DNA from: Effrenium voratum
Lineage: Eukaryota > Sar > Dinophyceae > Suessiales > Symbiodiniaceae
NCBI GenBank assembly: GCA_963377175.1
Contig: CAUJNA010003287.1
Span: 188,501 to 252,500, forward strand
DNA: 64,000 bases
Direction of reading: 5' to 3'
The notes under the pieces: model-generated
Told to the model about the DNA's origin: nothing
The model's database searches: none
Seen by the model: the letters and a program-made list of their open reading frames with translations, nothing else
Shown here: one piece after another, positions 7,736 to 16,632 of the stretch
Position numbering within the stretch: position 1 is the first letter of the stretch
How the letters are laid out: each line of letters begins with the position of its first letter
Made by a program: the position numbers and the translations under genes

Positions 7736-7917
7736 AAAGGAGTTATACAGATTATATTAATATAATAAATGAAATGGAGAATATAGAACGGGTTGTCATA
7801 ACTGATAATAGATGTAAAAAAATATGTTATTATATTTTAGAATTAATTAAGTTTTTGATACAATATATTAAAAATATAAATATTAATATAAATGCCAAAA
7901 AAGAAAAACAAAAATAA
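7732..7917 (+). CDS. Small hypothetical protein (61 aa), overlapping both neighbours
   Basis: The start overlaps the previous stop by four bases and the end overlaps the next gene's start by 26 bases. Residues about 30-50 (CYYILELIKFLIQYIKNI) are strongly hydrophobic and could form a membrane helix or amphipathic segment, followed by a Lys-rich tail. No family is recognised. The tight overlaps suit a compact viral genome but also suit chance in AT-rich DNA. Confidence 0.4.
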   Translation: MKRSYTDYINIINEMENIERVVITDNRCKKICYYILELIKFLIQYIKNINININAKKEKQK

Positions 7918-8248
7918 TAAGACAGGTTTAAGTGTTTCATCAACTGATGAAGAAATTGTTAAAGAAGCATCAGTCACTGAGTTTGCTTGTCCTATGTGTA
8001 AAAAGATGTTAGAACTTAGAAATGAATTAGAAATAAAAAATAAGGGTAATTGCAAATGCAGTTGTGTGCCAATAGGGTTCAAAATATCTAAAAATGATAA
8101 GAAAATGAACATTGATAAAACTAAAGACGGCATCAACTTAGAAACAGATGCTCATAATATTTGCATCAAATTTGGAAATGAAGCTACAACGTCAGATAAT
8201 GTTGATAACGAAACACAGGAAACTATTAAACAAATGATGAAAAATTAG
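7892..8248 (+). CDS. Cys-rich zinc-ribbon-like protein (118 aa)
   Basis: A basic N-terminus (MPKKKNKNNK) precedes a likely zinc site: CPMCKKML at about residues 31-38 and CKCSC near 52-56 give a C-x2-C ... C-x-C-x-C set. The rest is hydrophilic with an acidic C-terminal end. This suggests a small nucleic-acid-binding or transcription-related protein. It is followed by a leader block (ATTTAGTTTTAAAA ... AATATAGTAT) that recurs before the gene at 8667. Confidence 0.6.
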   Translation: MPKKKNKNNKTGLSVSSTDEEIVKEASVTEFACPMCKKMLELRNELEIKNKGNCKCSCVPIGFKISKNDKKMNIDKTKDGINLETDAHNICIKFGNEATTSDNVDNETQETIKQMMKN

Positions 8249-8277
8249 TATTTAAAGACTAGAATTAACATAATTTA

Positions 8278-8316
8278 AACATTTAGTTTTAAAAGTATAG
8301 TTGAATAATATAGTAT
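8278..8316 (+). promoter_or_regulatory. Putative viral promoter, copy A
   Basis: The 40 bases before the ATG at 8317 contain ATTTAGTTTTAAAA and end AATATAGTAT-ATGG. Nearly the same block precedes the ATG at 8667, and a TATATAGTA-ATGG version precedes the capsid gene. Shared leader blocks on unrelated genes suggest a common promoter class. Confidence 0.5.
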
Positions 8317-8625
8317 ATGGTTGAATTTTCAAGTTTAACACATTTACATTTTGGAGCACTTGAATTAGACAAGCAAATTGGAGACAATAATTATAATGGT
8401 GTTAGTTATTATACTTGTAAGTGTGGATGTAAAATAGTCTTAACTCGTACTCAAACTAAAAGATATAACTGTTTATTACTTAGTGTTGGTCTTAGCTATG
8501 AATATTTATATCTGGACAAAGCGCTAGTATGTGGACATACTCAAAAAGATTTAGATAACATTGTTAGAGTTATGGTAGAAGGCGAAGAATTTAAACATTT
8601 AAGAAACAGAGACATTCGAAATTAA
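8317..8625 (+). CDS. Cys-rich hypothetical protein (102 aa)
   Basis: This protein contains CKCGCKIVLTRTQTKRYNC (residues about 35-53) and a later CGH (about 72), which together could bind zinc. The remainder is mixed alpha/beta-like with no membrane segment. I do not recognise the family. The same promoter-like block as the next gene precedes it, so the two are probably expressed together. Confidence 0.6.
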   Translation: MVEFSSLTHLHFGALELDKQIGDNNYNGVSYYTCKCGCKIVLTRTQTKRYNCLLLSVGLSYEYLYLDKALVCGHTQKDLDNIVRVMVEGEEFKHLRNRDIRN

Positions 8626-8627
8626 AA

Positions 8628-8666
8628 TATTTAGTTTTAAAACTTTAGTTTTATAATATAGTATAT
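8628..8666 (+). promoter_or_regulatory. Putative viral promoter, copy B
   Basis: The block TATTTAGTTTTAAAACTTT followed by AATATAGTATAT-ATGG repeats the leader of the gene at 8317 with a few changes. Confidence 0.5.
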
Positions 8667-8939
8667 ATGGAAGGTGTGGATAAACTATTTTTGAAAATTG
8701 ATGAAATAATGGAACAAAATAAACGCATTTATCAACTGTTAGAAAGTATGAAGAAACCAGCTTACAATAATACTAATAATTACCAAGCAAAAGAAGTTGA
8801 TAGAGAGAGCACTGAATACAAGAATAAACGAAATGTATATATTAAAAAACTTAATGAAAAAGTTATTAAAGAACCTAAACAATCAAGTCTGGATTTCTAC
8901 CAAGTCAAGTATATTGAAGATACCAAGAAATATGTTTAA
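8667..8939 (+). CDS. Coiled-coil-like small protein (90 aa)
   Basis: The first 30 residues (KLFLKIDEIMEQNKRIYQLL) show heptad-like hydrophobic spacing and probably form a coiled coil; the rest is basic and Asn/Lys-rich. The stop is immediately next to the convergent integrase stop at 8936-8938 (overlap of a few bases). It could be a structural or scaffolding protein; no family recognised. Confidence 0.6.
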   Translation: MEGVDKLFLKIDEIMEQNKRIYQLLESMKKPAYNNTNNYQAKEVDRESTEYKNKRNVYIKKLNEKVIKEPKQSSLDFYQVKYIEDTKKYV

Positions 8940-9916
8940 TCATTAACTAACAAAATTTCGTGTCTCAGAAGTGGTTTGTTTATTCCTGCTACTCTGTAAG
9001 TTTTATTGCCCATAATATCATATTCAATTTTATCAACATTGAATATTTTATTAGACCATTTAGAGTTATACTCTTTTCTGTCGGTGTAATTGCCCCTTTT
9101 CTTTTGAAACACTTTTATCTTATCGTTCTCCTGTATTCTGGGATACTTTCTTTTGTTCTTTTCTCGTAGTTTCAGATTGACCTTTACATTTATTTCATTG
9201 TCGTCCTTGTGTGCTTCGGTTGGTGTCATCCTTGTTGACGAGTGTAATGTGCTGTTATACTGTTTCAATGCTGGTGTTAAGGCATCGGTCCATTTCATAT
9301 TATTAAACCTAACTCTATCGTGAATTTTGTTTTTCATCGTCCTAATAAAACGTTCGGCTACATTTGCGTGTGTCTTTGTTATTATGTGTTTGATACCTTC
9401 GCTGTTGAAGAAATCCTGAACTTGGTTTTTGGTTGCAAATGCTCCATCATCATCAGAATACACAGACATCGGATAACCCATCTTTTTAAAACTTGCTCTT
9501 AGTGCTTTTAGAACGTGCTCTCCGTCTCTTTCCTCCATCGGAATTGCATCTGCTAATTTACTGAAGATGTCAATCACGACTAAAGCATACTGTGGAACGT
9601 TCTTGTCTTTAGCTAAAGGTGACATATGCATTATGTCTATTTGATATTCATATCGTGCGAAGGGAGCGGTATAGGAATTAGTGCCTCTATAATTTTTGAT
9701 TTGTTTATTTGGTTGTTTCTTTAAGAAAGACTTTACATCTTCTAATGTTATCGTTGGGTCTTCTTCCTTTGCCTTCTTGTGTGTTGCATGTGTGCTTCCG
9801 AAACCCTCGTCTAAGTCATAATAGATGTTGCTGATTATTTGGTCTTTCGTTAATCTCGCCATTATATTATTTGTTAGAAAATATTTTTTATCGATATAAC
9901 CTCCACCCCTTAACAT
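8936..9916 (-). CDS. int: Retroviral-type (rve) integrase of Polinton/Maverick kind
   Basis: This 326-residue integrase would insert the element into host DNA. The DDE catalytic triad is visible as Asp94 (YQIDIMH), Asp156 in SDDDGAF, and Glu188 in NVAERFIRTMK, with D-to-E spacing normal for rve integrases. An upstream N-terminal region (1-75) and a C-terminal SH3/chromo-like part ending LLRHEILLV complete the Polinton layout. The first ATG is at 9916, 51 bases from the divergent gene's ATG; Met19 (MARLTKD) at 9862 is an alternative start. Integrases of this family usually sit near one end of Polintons, consistent with its place about 750 bases from the composition boundary. Confidence 0.88.
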   Translation of the reverse strand: MLRGGGYIDKKYFLTNNIMARLTKDQIISNIYYDLDEGFGSTHATHKKAKEEDPTITLEDVKSFLKKQPNKQIKNYRGTNSYTAPFARYEYQIDIMHMSPLAKDKNVPQYALVVIDIFSKLADAIPMEERDGEHVLKALRASFKKMGYPMSVYSDDDGAFATKNQVQDFFNSEGIKHIITKTHANVAERFIRTMKNKIHDRVRFNNMKWTDALTPALKQYNSTLHSSTRMTPTEAHKDDNEINVKVNLKLREKNKRKYPRIQENDKIKVFQKKRGNYTDRKEYNSKWSNKIFNVDKIEYDIMGNKTYRVAGINKPLLRHEILLVND

Positions 9917-9967
9917 TAAAAAAAAAAAACTACTTAAAGAGAAAAAACCTTATATATTAAGAGAAAA
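9917..9967. promoter_or_regulatory. Divergent promoter region between integrase and F-box-like gene 3
   Basis: Only 51 bases separate two divergent ATGs. They hold an A12 run and CCTTATATATTAAGAGAAAA before the plus-strand start; both genes must be driven from here. Confidence 0.45.
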
Positions 9968-10588
9968 ATGAGTGAGGGTAAAATGTCAGAGAATAATTTT
10001 ATATTTGAGAATTGCGCTAGCTTACCTGCTGATGTATTAAAAGGTATCATTGCATATAAATTAGGGCGACCTGAGTATTTGAAACTAAAACATAATCATA
10101 TTAAGACATTAAAGAGAATACAACAACGATATAAAATAGACAGAACAGAAACAAAAAGAAAGACAAAGCGCTATACTGTTGAAGATGGCGATGATATAAA
10201 GAGACACGTAATTGAGTATTACATTTCAAGAAATATACCTTTAAGCATAAAAAGCATCAAAGATATAGTGTTTAATGAAAATGAAAACTTAGATTGTTTG
10301 TTAGATGGCATTGAAACCGATAACGGTTATGAAGCAGTGATAATAGTTGAGGTAAATATGTTTGTAAGGTTTCATCATTTCAATTATGAAGACGACCATT
10401 TTAACACTTTTAGTTTTCATTTTCATAGTGATGATTTTGTAGATAATATAACCATAGATAATATAACCGAAGTAATGATAGAGGCACATCAAACAATATA
10501 CAGTTGTATTGATGATGAAAGAAGTAGAATGAATTTTGGAGGAGTACAAAACATAAGGTTTAAACTAATTGTTGATGAACCTGTGTAA
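9968..10588 (+). CDS. F-box-like protein, copy 3 (206 aa)
   Basis: After a short leader (MSEGKMSENNF) the N-terminal block SLPADVLKGIIAYKLGRPEY continues as KLKHNHIKTLKRIQQRYKI, matching the LP-x-[DE]-[IV]-x3-I-x2-Y-x-LG ... LKLK pattern of the two tandem genes at 4925-6123. The remainder is acidic with many His/Phe (HFNYEDDHFNTFSFHFHSDD) and diverges from both. It is the last gene before the viral/host boundary. A second in-frame ATG (codon 6) is possible as the start. Function is inferred only from the weak F-box resemblance. Confidence 0.65.
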   Translation: MSEGKMSENNFIFENCASLPADVLKGIIAYKLGRPEYLKLKHNHIKTLKRIQQRYKIDRTETKRKTKRYTVEDGDDIKRHVIEYYISRNIPLSIKSIKDIVFNENENLDCLLDGIETDNGYEAVIIVEVNMFVRFHHFNYEDDHFNTFSFHFHSDDFVDNITIDNITEVMIEAHQTIYSCIDDERSRMNFGGVQNIRFKLIVDEPV

Positions 10589-10680
10589 TTCATAACTAAA
10601 CCATAATTATATCATTTATATTCTTATATGTTATAATTATAGTGAACTTTTAATCTATACACATTTCATTAAATGACAAA
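10589..10680. other. AT-rich right end of the viral element / host junction
   Basis: This is the last AT-rich stretch after the terminal gene. It contains an imperfect hairpin (ATAATTATA at about 10605 with TATAATTAT at about 10634). Beyond about 10,670 the sequence becomes C- and A-rich with no viral-like coding. No terminal repeat can be checked without the left end. Confidence 0.4.
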
Positions 10681-10945
10681 CCACAACAACCGCCCAAAAG
10701 CCAACCCATGAATCCACAGAAAGTCCTAACCTCTTTCAATCAATAAAACTAAAAGTTGAAATCTGGAACGAGACAGGGGACCAAATCATCAATTCGTTAC
10801 CACATCCATATCGTTATTTCATGCCCCCAAAATCAGCCTTGAAAAAACGGATAAGGTGGTTCACGCGTTGAAATGTGAAAAAGAAAACAGAACAGGCAAC
10901 CATCTACCCCCCACCCCCTAGGACAAGCCTTTTCTACATTTTTTT

Positions 10946-11900
10946 GGGGGGGGGGTCAGTTCCTCTGCGGCAAGGCCTCATGGTACAAGTGAGGATTCAA
11001 ATACGGGCAAACTAATCCCTGTAAAACACCTAAAACGTAGTTAGGGCCAAAAAAATATAAAACAAGCAGCGGGGGGGTGAACAGTTCCAAAAAGTGATGA
11101 TTCAATCAGGGGCAAAAAGTCTAAAAAATAGCGGGGGGGTTGGGGGGGGGGCGGCAGCCCCCCCCATGATGATCAAAAAATTAAGGGCAAAGAATCTAAA
11201 AAGGAGCGGTCGCATGATAATCGAAAAAGTGATGATTCAATTAGGGGCAAAAAGTCCAACAAATAGCGGGGGGGTTGGGGGGGGGCCGCCCCCCCATGAT
11301 GATTGAAGAAGTGATGATTCAAAAAGGGCCAACCAAAAAAACAAAAAAAACAGCCGGGGGTCATCAGTTCCTCTGCGGCAAGGCCTCATGGTACAAGTGA
11401 GGATTCAAACACGGGCAAACTAATCCCTGTAAAACACCTAAAACGTAGCGGGGGGGGGGGGGGGGGGGGGCGGGCAATTCCCCCCATAATGATTGAAAAA
11501 GTGATGATTCAATTAAAGGCGCGGGGGGGTTGGGGGGGGGCTGCAGCCCCCCCCCATGATGATCGAAAAAGTGATGATTCAATCAGGGGCAAAAAGTCTA
11601 AAAAATTGCGGGGGGGTTGGGGGGGGGCGGCAGCCCCCCCCCATGATGATTGAAAAAGTGATGATTCAATTAGGGCCAAACAAATATTTATAAAAAGAAG
11701 AAAAAAAAAACAAAAACAGCAGGGGGGTCATCAGTTCCTCTGCGGCAAGGCCTCATGGTACAAGTGAGGATTGAAATACGGGCAATCTAATCCCTGTAAA
11801 ACGGCACCCCCCCCCCATGATGATCGAAAAAATAGGGGCAACGAATCTAAAAAGTAGCTGTCGCATGATGATCGAAAAAGTGATGATTCAAATAGGCGTG
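10946..11900. repeat. Compound G-run minisatellite next to the viral end
   Basis: Two unit types alternate. Unit A, starting TCAGTTCCTCTGCGGCAAGG and running about 80 bp to TCCCTGTAAAAC, occurs at about 10956, 11364 and 11731. Unit B, with GCGGGGGGGTTGGGGGGGGG, a C-run, and CATGATGATCGAAAAAGTGA, is repeated several times between. The G- and C-runs could form G-quadruplexes or hairpins. No protein-coding role is likely. Confidence 0.85.
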
Positions 11901-12016
11901 CATTTTAATCGAAAGGGGGGTGGCGGGGGGCCCAGAGAGGAACTTGCGATGCTGAGGATGCAGGAAGCCAACTGGGAAAGCATCAGGATGCGAAAAGCCA
12001 AAGCCAGAAAGCCGCC

Positions 12017-12099
12017 AAAAGCCAAAAAGCCAAAAAGCCAAAAAGCCAAAAAGCCAAAAAGCCAAAAAGCCAAAAAGCCAAAAAGCCAAAAAGCCACCA
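12017..12099. repeat. 8-bp tandem repeat (GCCAAAAA)n
   Basis: About ten tandem copies of GCCAAAAA with little variation, flanked by related AGCCA-rich sequence to about 12,240. The frames it opens are low-complexity and not genes. Confidence 0.9.
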
Positions 12100-12357
12100 G
12101 CCGCAGCGGAACTGGCAATGCAGAGGATGCGAAAAGAGAGGAACTGTGAATGCAGATGATGCGAAATGAAAAGCCACGAAAGCCACAAAAACCTACATAA
12201 AAGCCACAAAGCCAAAAAGCCGAAAAGCCACGCCACCCTGAAAAGCAAAAATAATTCCTGAAAAAAAAAACGAAAAAAAAATCCTTAAAAAAATGGCCCA
12301 AGCAAAGTTTACGCTCAAACCAAACCATCGTTTTGGAGGAGACGCCTCTGCACTCAC

Positions 12358-12477
12358 CCCGCTCTCTCGCTCGCCTGTGGTTCCCAGGTGCGCAAGGGGC
12401 GACGCAGCGCCTTCAGCTTGAGGTCGAGACGGCTCGTGACATCGGCGGGACGTGTGGGACCCGGTGGGCTCGTCTTT
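12358..12477 (-). CDS. Host exon candidate with canonical splice sites (40 codons)
   Basis: On the minus strand, TTTCACAG precedes and GTGAGT follows a 120-base open segment (exactly 40 codons). It encodes a hydrophilic sequence including SRRCHEPSRPQAEGAASPLA. Frame, length and both splice-site matches support an internal exon, but the peptide has no recognised domain. It would be among the most downstream exons of the minus-strand host gene. Confidence 0.4.
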
Positions 12478-12489
12478 CTGTGAAAGCCA

Positions 12490-13560
12490 CAATGGTAGCC
12501 GTTTCCTCTTGGTTTCCCTTCAAAACTGGAAAACATGGGAATTCTCAGAAAAAGATGGACCCATATGGCCCCAACACCCCTTGAGTCGAGGTTGGGAGCT
12601 GATTTGCGCATTTGAGGTTTCAGAATTGGGCAGGTGCCAAAGTAGGGGAGCGAAGAGCCCCCAAAATGCCGGTGTGCCTTTTGGTTTCCCTTTAAACCAC
12701 TTTAAACCAAATTCAAAACGGTACCCTCAAGAAAACAACAACCCGTTTGGTGGTTGCCCTATTGTTCCTTGGGGTGGTTTGCAGGCAGTTGCCAGCCGTT
12801 GGAGTCTCAACCCACCCGGGGTTGGTTTTGGTTCCTGACCCAGTAAGTCTAGGGTTTTTCTGCCATGACTCCTATGTTTCAAAGGTGCCACACGGTTGCC
12901 TATGTCCTCCTATGTCCTCCTTAAACACCTGGTTCATGGCCCATTTCACAAGCGACTCTTCACTTTTTTTGGGAGCTGCCACAGCAGGTTGCTGAATTCG
13001 GGGTCAACAAGCTTCCTGTCCTTGGGCCAAAACGGTCGCTAAACGACATCAACCAGGGAGCGGCCATTCCTGGTAGTTGAGGACAAAAGGACCCCCCTCC
13101 AAATAAGGAAAGCAGGGCACTGGGCATCTGGGGTTTTAATAACATCATGTGATGAATGAATGATCTTACCAAACAGAAGTGAGGCAGAATCAAACCTGGT
13201 ACCAAAGGATTCTACCCAAACACATGGTAATGAATAAAAAGGGATTCTTCCTACTCGCACCTGTGGCAAGAGGATTGTGCCAACCCTCATCTACTTTACT
13301 GGTATGTGATTGTTTTTTCCAGGGGACTTGAGCAAAAGGAGCATATCAGGTCTTTGCCCTCAACCCCCGCAACGATTGCTTTGTAGCAATAGGGAGAAAA
13401 AGTTCTCGAGGGGTGCCGGTAATTGGAATCTTGTGTGGTGACTTTAATCATTCCGTTTGAAATGATAGGTTACCTTCAAAACCAACGAGGGGGGGAAAAA
13501 ACATTCTTGAGCAAATGCGAGCTATTTACGAACTTCCTGAACCCAAGTTTCGACTGCGAT
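12490..13560. other. Intron-like or intergenic repeat-bearing DNA
   Basis: No convincing exon, RNA gene or family repeat was found; open frames on both strands are short and shift. The base composition is that of the host part. Confidence 0.5.
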
Positions 13561-13567
13561 CACTCGC

Positions 13568-13655
13568 GGCTAGCAGCCGTGCCTCCGTAGTCGCCGCCTC
13601 AACCATCCTCGCCGCCTGAATCCACGAACGAAAGCTGCCAATTTGTTCGCCAGGT
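13568..13655 (-). CDS. Weak host exon candidate
   Basis: A GC-rich island opens a minus-strand frame reading GSFRSWIQAARMVEAATTEA, helical and Ala-rich, with a possible GC-type donor (GCGAGT). No domain is recognised; competing frames are also open. Confidence 0.25.
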
Positions 13656-13989
13656 TGGGACATGTTGTGCAGCGCCATTGAAAAACCAAACAAACGCCAA
13701 AGGAAATTGAGGAGCGCGACTCCCCAAGAAAATAAAATAAATCGAAGGACTGTTTGCAGCCCACGTGAAGGATCAACTGGGCCCTCCGAAACTTGTTCGG
13801 GTTTCCTTCATGTTGCAAAACATGGTCCTGTAAAAGGGACCAGTGTGAGGTTGATCGGACGGCATATGCCATAGGTAAACTTCCATTGGCTTGTTCGCCC
13901 CCTGGAAAGAACACATATTTCATATGTGCAGTACTAGCTGATAGATTGCCTTTAAAACCAACAGGGGAAAATCATATAATAGAGAAACC

Positions 13990-14215
13990 AAAAAATGGCT
14001 GTGGGTCAAAACCCTGGAAGCCCCCTACCCTCCAGATTCCCTTTTAAGTTGGATCAAACAACATTTTAAAGGGGGCTGCCCAAAAATATATATATATATA
14101 TATGGCTGTCGCTCAAAAAACCGGTACCAAAATGGAACCCTGGAAAGTGGAAACATGGACCAAAACCTGCGTAACCCCTCCTGTCTAATTTTGAGCCACA
14201 CCCATATCAGGGTTT
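13990..14215. repeat. MITE-like family M4 pieces around a (TA)n tract
   Basis: GGCTGTGGGTCAAAACCC begins at about 13994, and a related piece with AAGTGGAAACATGGACCAAA ends near 14210 in TTTTGAGCCACACCCAT. A (TA)9 tract lies at 14087-14103. The same ingredients recur at 43240, 47287 and 54191. Confidence 0.5.
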
Positions 14216-14993
14216 TGACCACACCCATGTTATGGAATATTCTGAAACGCCAATGAACGTAGGACCGAGAACCCAACAAGTTCACCCAGACTTCCGGAAC
14301 CCATCCGGCAAGGCCCGGACCTCCAAAAACCATTTGCTGGGACTTTGGCCATCAAAGAGCACTTGATCCATAAACCAAGAAAGGAACGAAAGCAACTTCT
14401 TGAGCCCTTGAGTCAGTTGAGTCAGAACCCCCTTGTCTTGTGCGGAAAAAAAGGAGAAAACAAAACAAAAACCTGCTCATTTGCAACATTTTGGCGCCCC
14501 TCCGTCTACACCGCTCCACCCCCGCCGCCTTCCCTGAATTTCTTTCTTTAAGATCGTCGACCCCTGCGAAGATGGTCAGGGGGTTTAGTTGTTGGCAACC
14601 CGCACTTCAACCCCCACTTACCCCCCATTCAACCCTAAGCAGGGCTACTGCTCTCACCTGAGTTGACTGACGCAAAAAGCTGAGAACTTGCTGGCCCGCT
14701 ACATCCACTGGACAAAATCAGCAAAACATTGGGTGGGTCTTTTTTAGGGTTACCCCTTTCTTGGCTCTCAGGATTTGGCTATTACACCCTGGGATTACAC
14801 CCCAGGGAAACTACCCAACCAAATACGCACAAACAATTATTAATTATTATGTTTTATCTGGAACTAGCCTAGAATACGATGATTCCCCAGAGGGCGTCCC
14901 AGGGTGTAGTGGGAAAACCCTTGAATTGGCTGGCTTTAAAGGGAAACCAAAGGAAGTACCTGGGGGTCACCGAAATACACCCATTTAGCCATG

Positions 14994-15105
14994 GGTCAAA
15001 GCCCCGTACCCCCAGTGAACATCCCAATCCCAACTAAACTAGGTTCTAAAATGGGTGGTGCACCGAAAACCCCAAAATGCGATTCCATTGGTTTTGAACC
15101 ATGGA
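14994..15105. repeat. MITE-like family with GGGTGGTGCACC core
   Basis: Begins TGGGTCAAAGCCCC, contains CAGTGAACATCCCAATCCC and GGGTGGTGCACC, and recurs at about 46433-46515, 56675-56760 and inverted at 60710-60815. Confidence 0.55.
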
Positions 15106-15147
15106 CATTTCAAGTTTGCCAACTGAGGCAAGTACTCGCTTCATGAC

Positions 15148-15215
15148 TCCGGCTCCAAGTGACAGCCGGCCTCCGCAGACATCTTGGCACAGGCCCAGGT
15201 GGTGTTGGCCAGCGC
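15148..15215 (-). CDS. OPR-like repeat exon (ALANTTWACAKM)
   Basis: Minus-strand GGGCAG precedes a 68-base island encoding ALANTTWACAKMSAEAGCHL. The pattern N-x-x-W-A-x-A matches the octotricopeptide-like helical repeats common in organelle RNA-binding (RAP-type) proteins, a family I know to be numerous in dinoflagellates. A GT donor follows. The exon is one of several with the same motif on this strand (20.2, 24.9, 26.3, 28.8, 44.1 and 46.3 kb). Confidence 0.5.
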
Positions 15216-15248
15216 CTGCCCATGGTGCAACCGCTAAGCCCAGAATAT

Positions 15249-15378
15249 CTAGTGCTACCTTCCATTTCCATTCTTTTCAGGGATCCTTCTTTTCAGGAAA
15301 CCATCAAACATCTGGGGGAACAGCTGTTTTTTGAAAAGAACAATGGTTGAAAATAATGGAAAAGGAATCAACCCCTAC
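15249..15378. repeat. MITE-like family M3, inverted copy
   Basis: Runs from CTAGTGCTACCTTCC to GGAATCAACCCCTA, the reverse orientation of copies at 43528 and 58288 (start CTAGGGGTTGATTCC, end CCCCTAG). Confidence 0.6.
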
Positions 15379-16149
15379 AAAATACCCTTGGTCTCGCTTC
15401 CGATGAAGGCCTCAAGTTGTTTTTCCGTTGACCACCGAAACGGTCCAGACCCAAAAGGTGACTAAAGTCTGGAGGAACTCATTTTGAGTGACTTACGACT
15501 TGCTTGTAATGTCGACCCAGGATCAAACAACCCGTCCCACTATTGGGGGGGGTGTTCCCTCCAAAAGTGGTCCGAATCCCCCACTAAAAGGAATTGGCCA
15601 CCCCCCCATCAAAATCAACCCGGGGTTCTGCTTCATCCGGGGTTAACATCGGGGGGGAAAGCCATGGCCATCCTTTGGATCACAGTTGTTCCCCATGGCC
15701 TGGAGGACCCCAAGCGAACCAGCCACCCAACCCACCCACCAGCCAACCAAGCAACCAAGCAACCAAGCATAGGAACCGGGTTGGGCTTCTGAAACTCAAC
15801 TCGACTGGGACCATTGGTCCATACCTCTATTTGCGAATACGTCCCCTGGAAATGGAAGAAGAAACAAATGCAAACACATGATACACATCCAGAAGTGAGA
15901 GATTCGCTGTAAAATACACCGGGAGTTATAAATATTATTTGCAAATGGAGGTCTTTTCATCAGAGTAAAGTACTGGCAATGGTTGATTTTGATTGGTCCC
16001 CGAAATAGTGGTCTCGCTTTTGGCTTCCCTTTACGCCCCCAACTCACCCCCATTTAAGAAACGATCGGGATCGATCATTTTCTGGGAGTTGCACCCCCGT
16101 GTGAATACAAAGGGGTTTTAATCCAGCATCGTTGGCCCTCTCCGGGTTC

Positions 16150-16360
16150 TGTTTGCAGAAAAAGACTGGGAATTCAATCATTCTCAGCATGTCTTGGATT
16201 GCGTCTTCGACGTCGTCCTTTGCTTTCGGACCGGGAAATTGCCCGTTGCTTTTTTTGCCACGAGCAAGGCCGCTAGCGGCTGACGGCTGGGAAAGGGGCT
16301 CTCCCGAAGGGGGGGCAATTGACCATGTTCCATGGCTTCTTTGAGGATATCCCTTGAGTT
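16150..16360 (-). CDS. Host exon candidate(s), two frames
   Basis: The minus strand offers two protein-like pieces: NSRDILKEAMEH after CTGCAG, and PKAKDDVEDAIQDMLRMIEF. They lie in different frames and would need an intron or an indel between them. No domain is recognised; this belongs with the next candidate at 16,633. Confidence 0.3.
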
Positions 16361-16632
16361 CTGCAGAAAGGCCACACAAAAAACAAAATCAAACACGCCC
16401 GCAGGCAAGTCTTGCCATTTTAGCCGCAAAAAAACCCACAGATCGACCTCCAATTCCGGCGGTTTAGATTTATCCATCAAGGGAAGTGCCAATCAAATGG
16501 AAGCCCGCAGGCTGGCGTAATTTGATTCTCCTTGAAGCCAAACAAGGGAACCCAAAGGAGATACCTAGTGCGTACACTGGGGATGGCGTCCCGAGTGTAC
16601 TTGAAGTCAAGCCCAGGGCAGCCAGGCGTTTG

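Larger units (their letters stand above)
1..10670. mobile_element. Integrated polinton-like virus / Maverick-type element (left end outside window)
   Basis: This AT-rich, densely coding block carries the morphogenesis module of polinton-like viruses (double-jelly-roll capsid protein, A32-type packaging ATPase, S74 fibre) and an rve-family integrase, the hallmark of Polinton/Maverick elements. Genes are separated by tens of bases and flanked by AT hairpins. Composition changes sharply between the last stop at 10,588 and about 10,670, beyond which no viral-like gene is seen. The left end and its terminal repeat lie outside the window, so terminal inverted repeats and the target-site duplication cannot be tested. 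No DNA polymerase, protease or helicase is visible here. The main open reading frames are intact, which suggests recent insertion, an active provirus, or a mis-joined contig. Confidence 0.85.

Noticed and set aside
1..10670. Virophage identity for the viral block
   Set aside because: The rve integrase with F-box-like and zinc-finger genes and the style of the capsid protein fit polinton-like viruses better; without the left part, virophage is not fully excluded.
10946..11900. Direct repeats with spacers, checked as a CRISPR-like array
   Set aside because: Unit lengths and spacers are irregular, the G-runs dominate, and the host is eukaryotic; this is a minisatellite.
12003..12240. Lys/Ala/Lys-Pro frames on both strands
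   Set aside because: Products of the (GCCAAAAA)n repeat.
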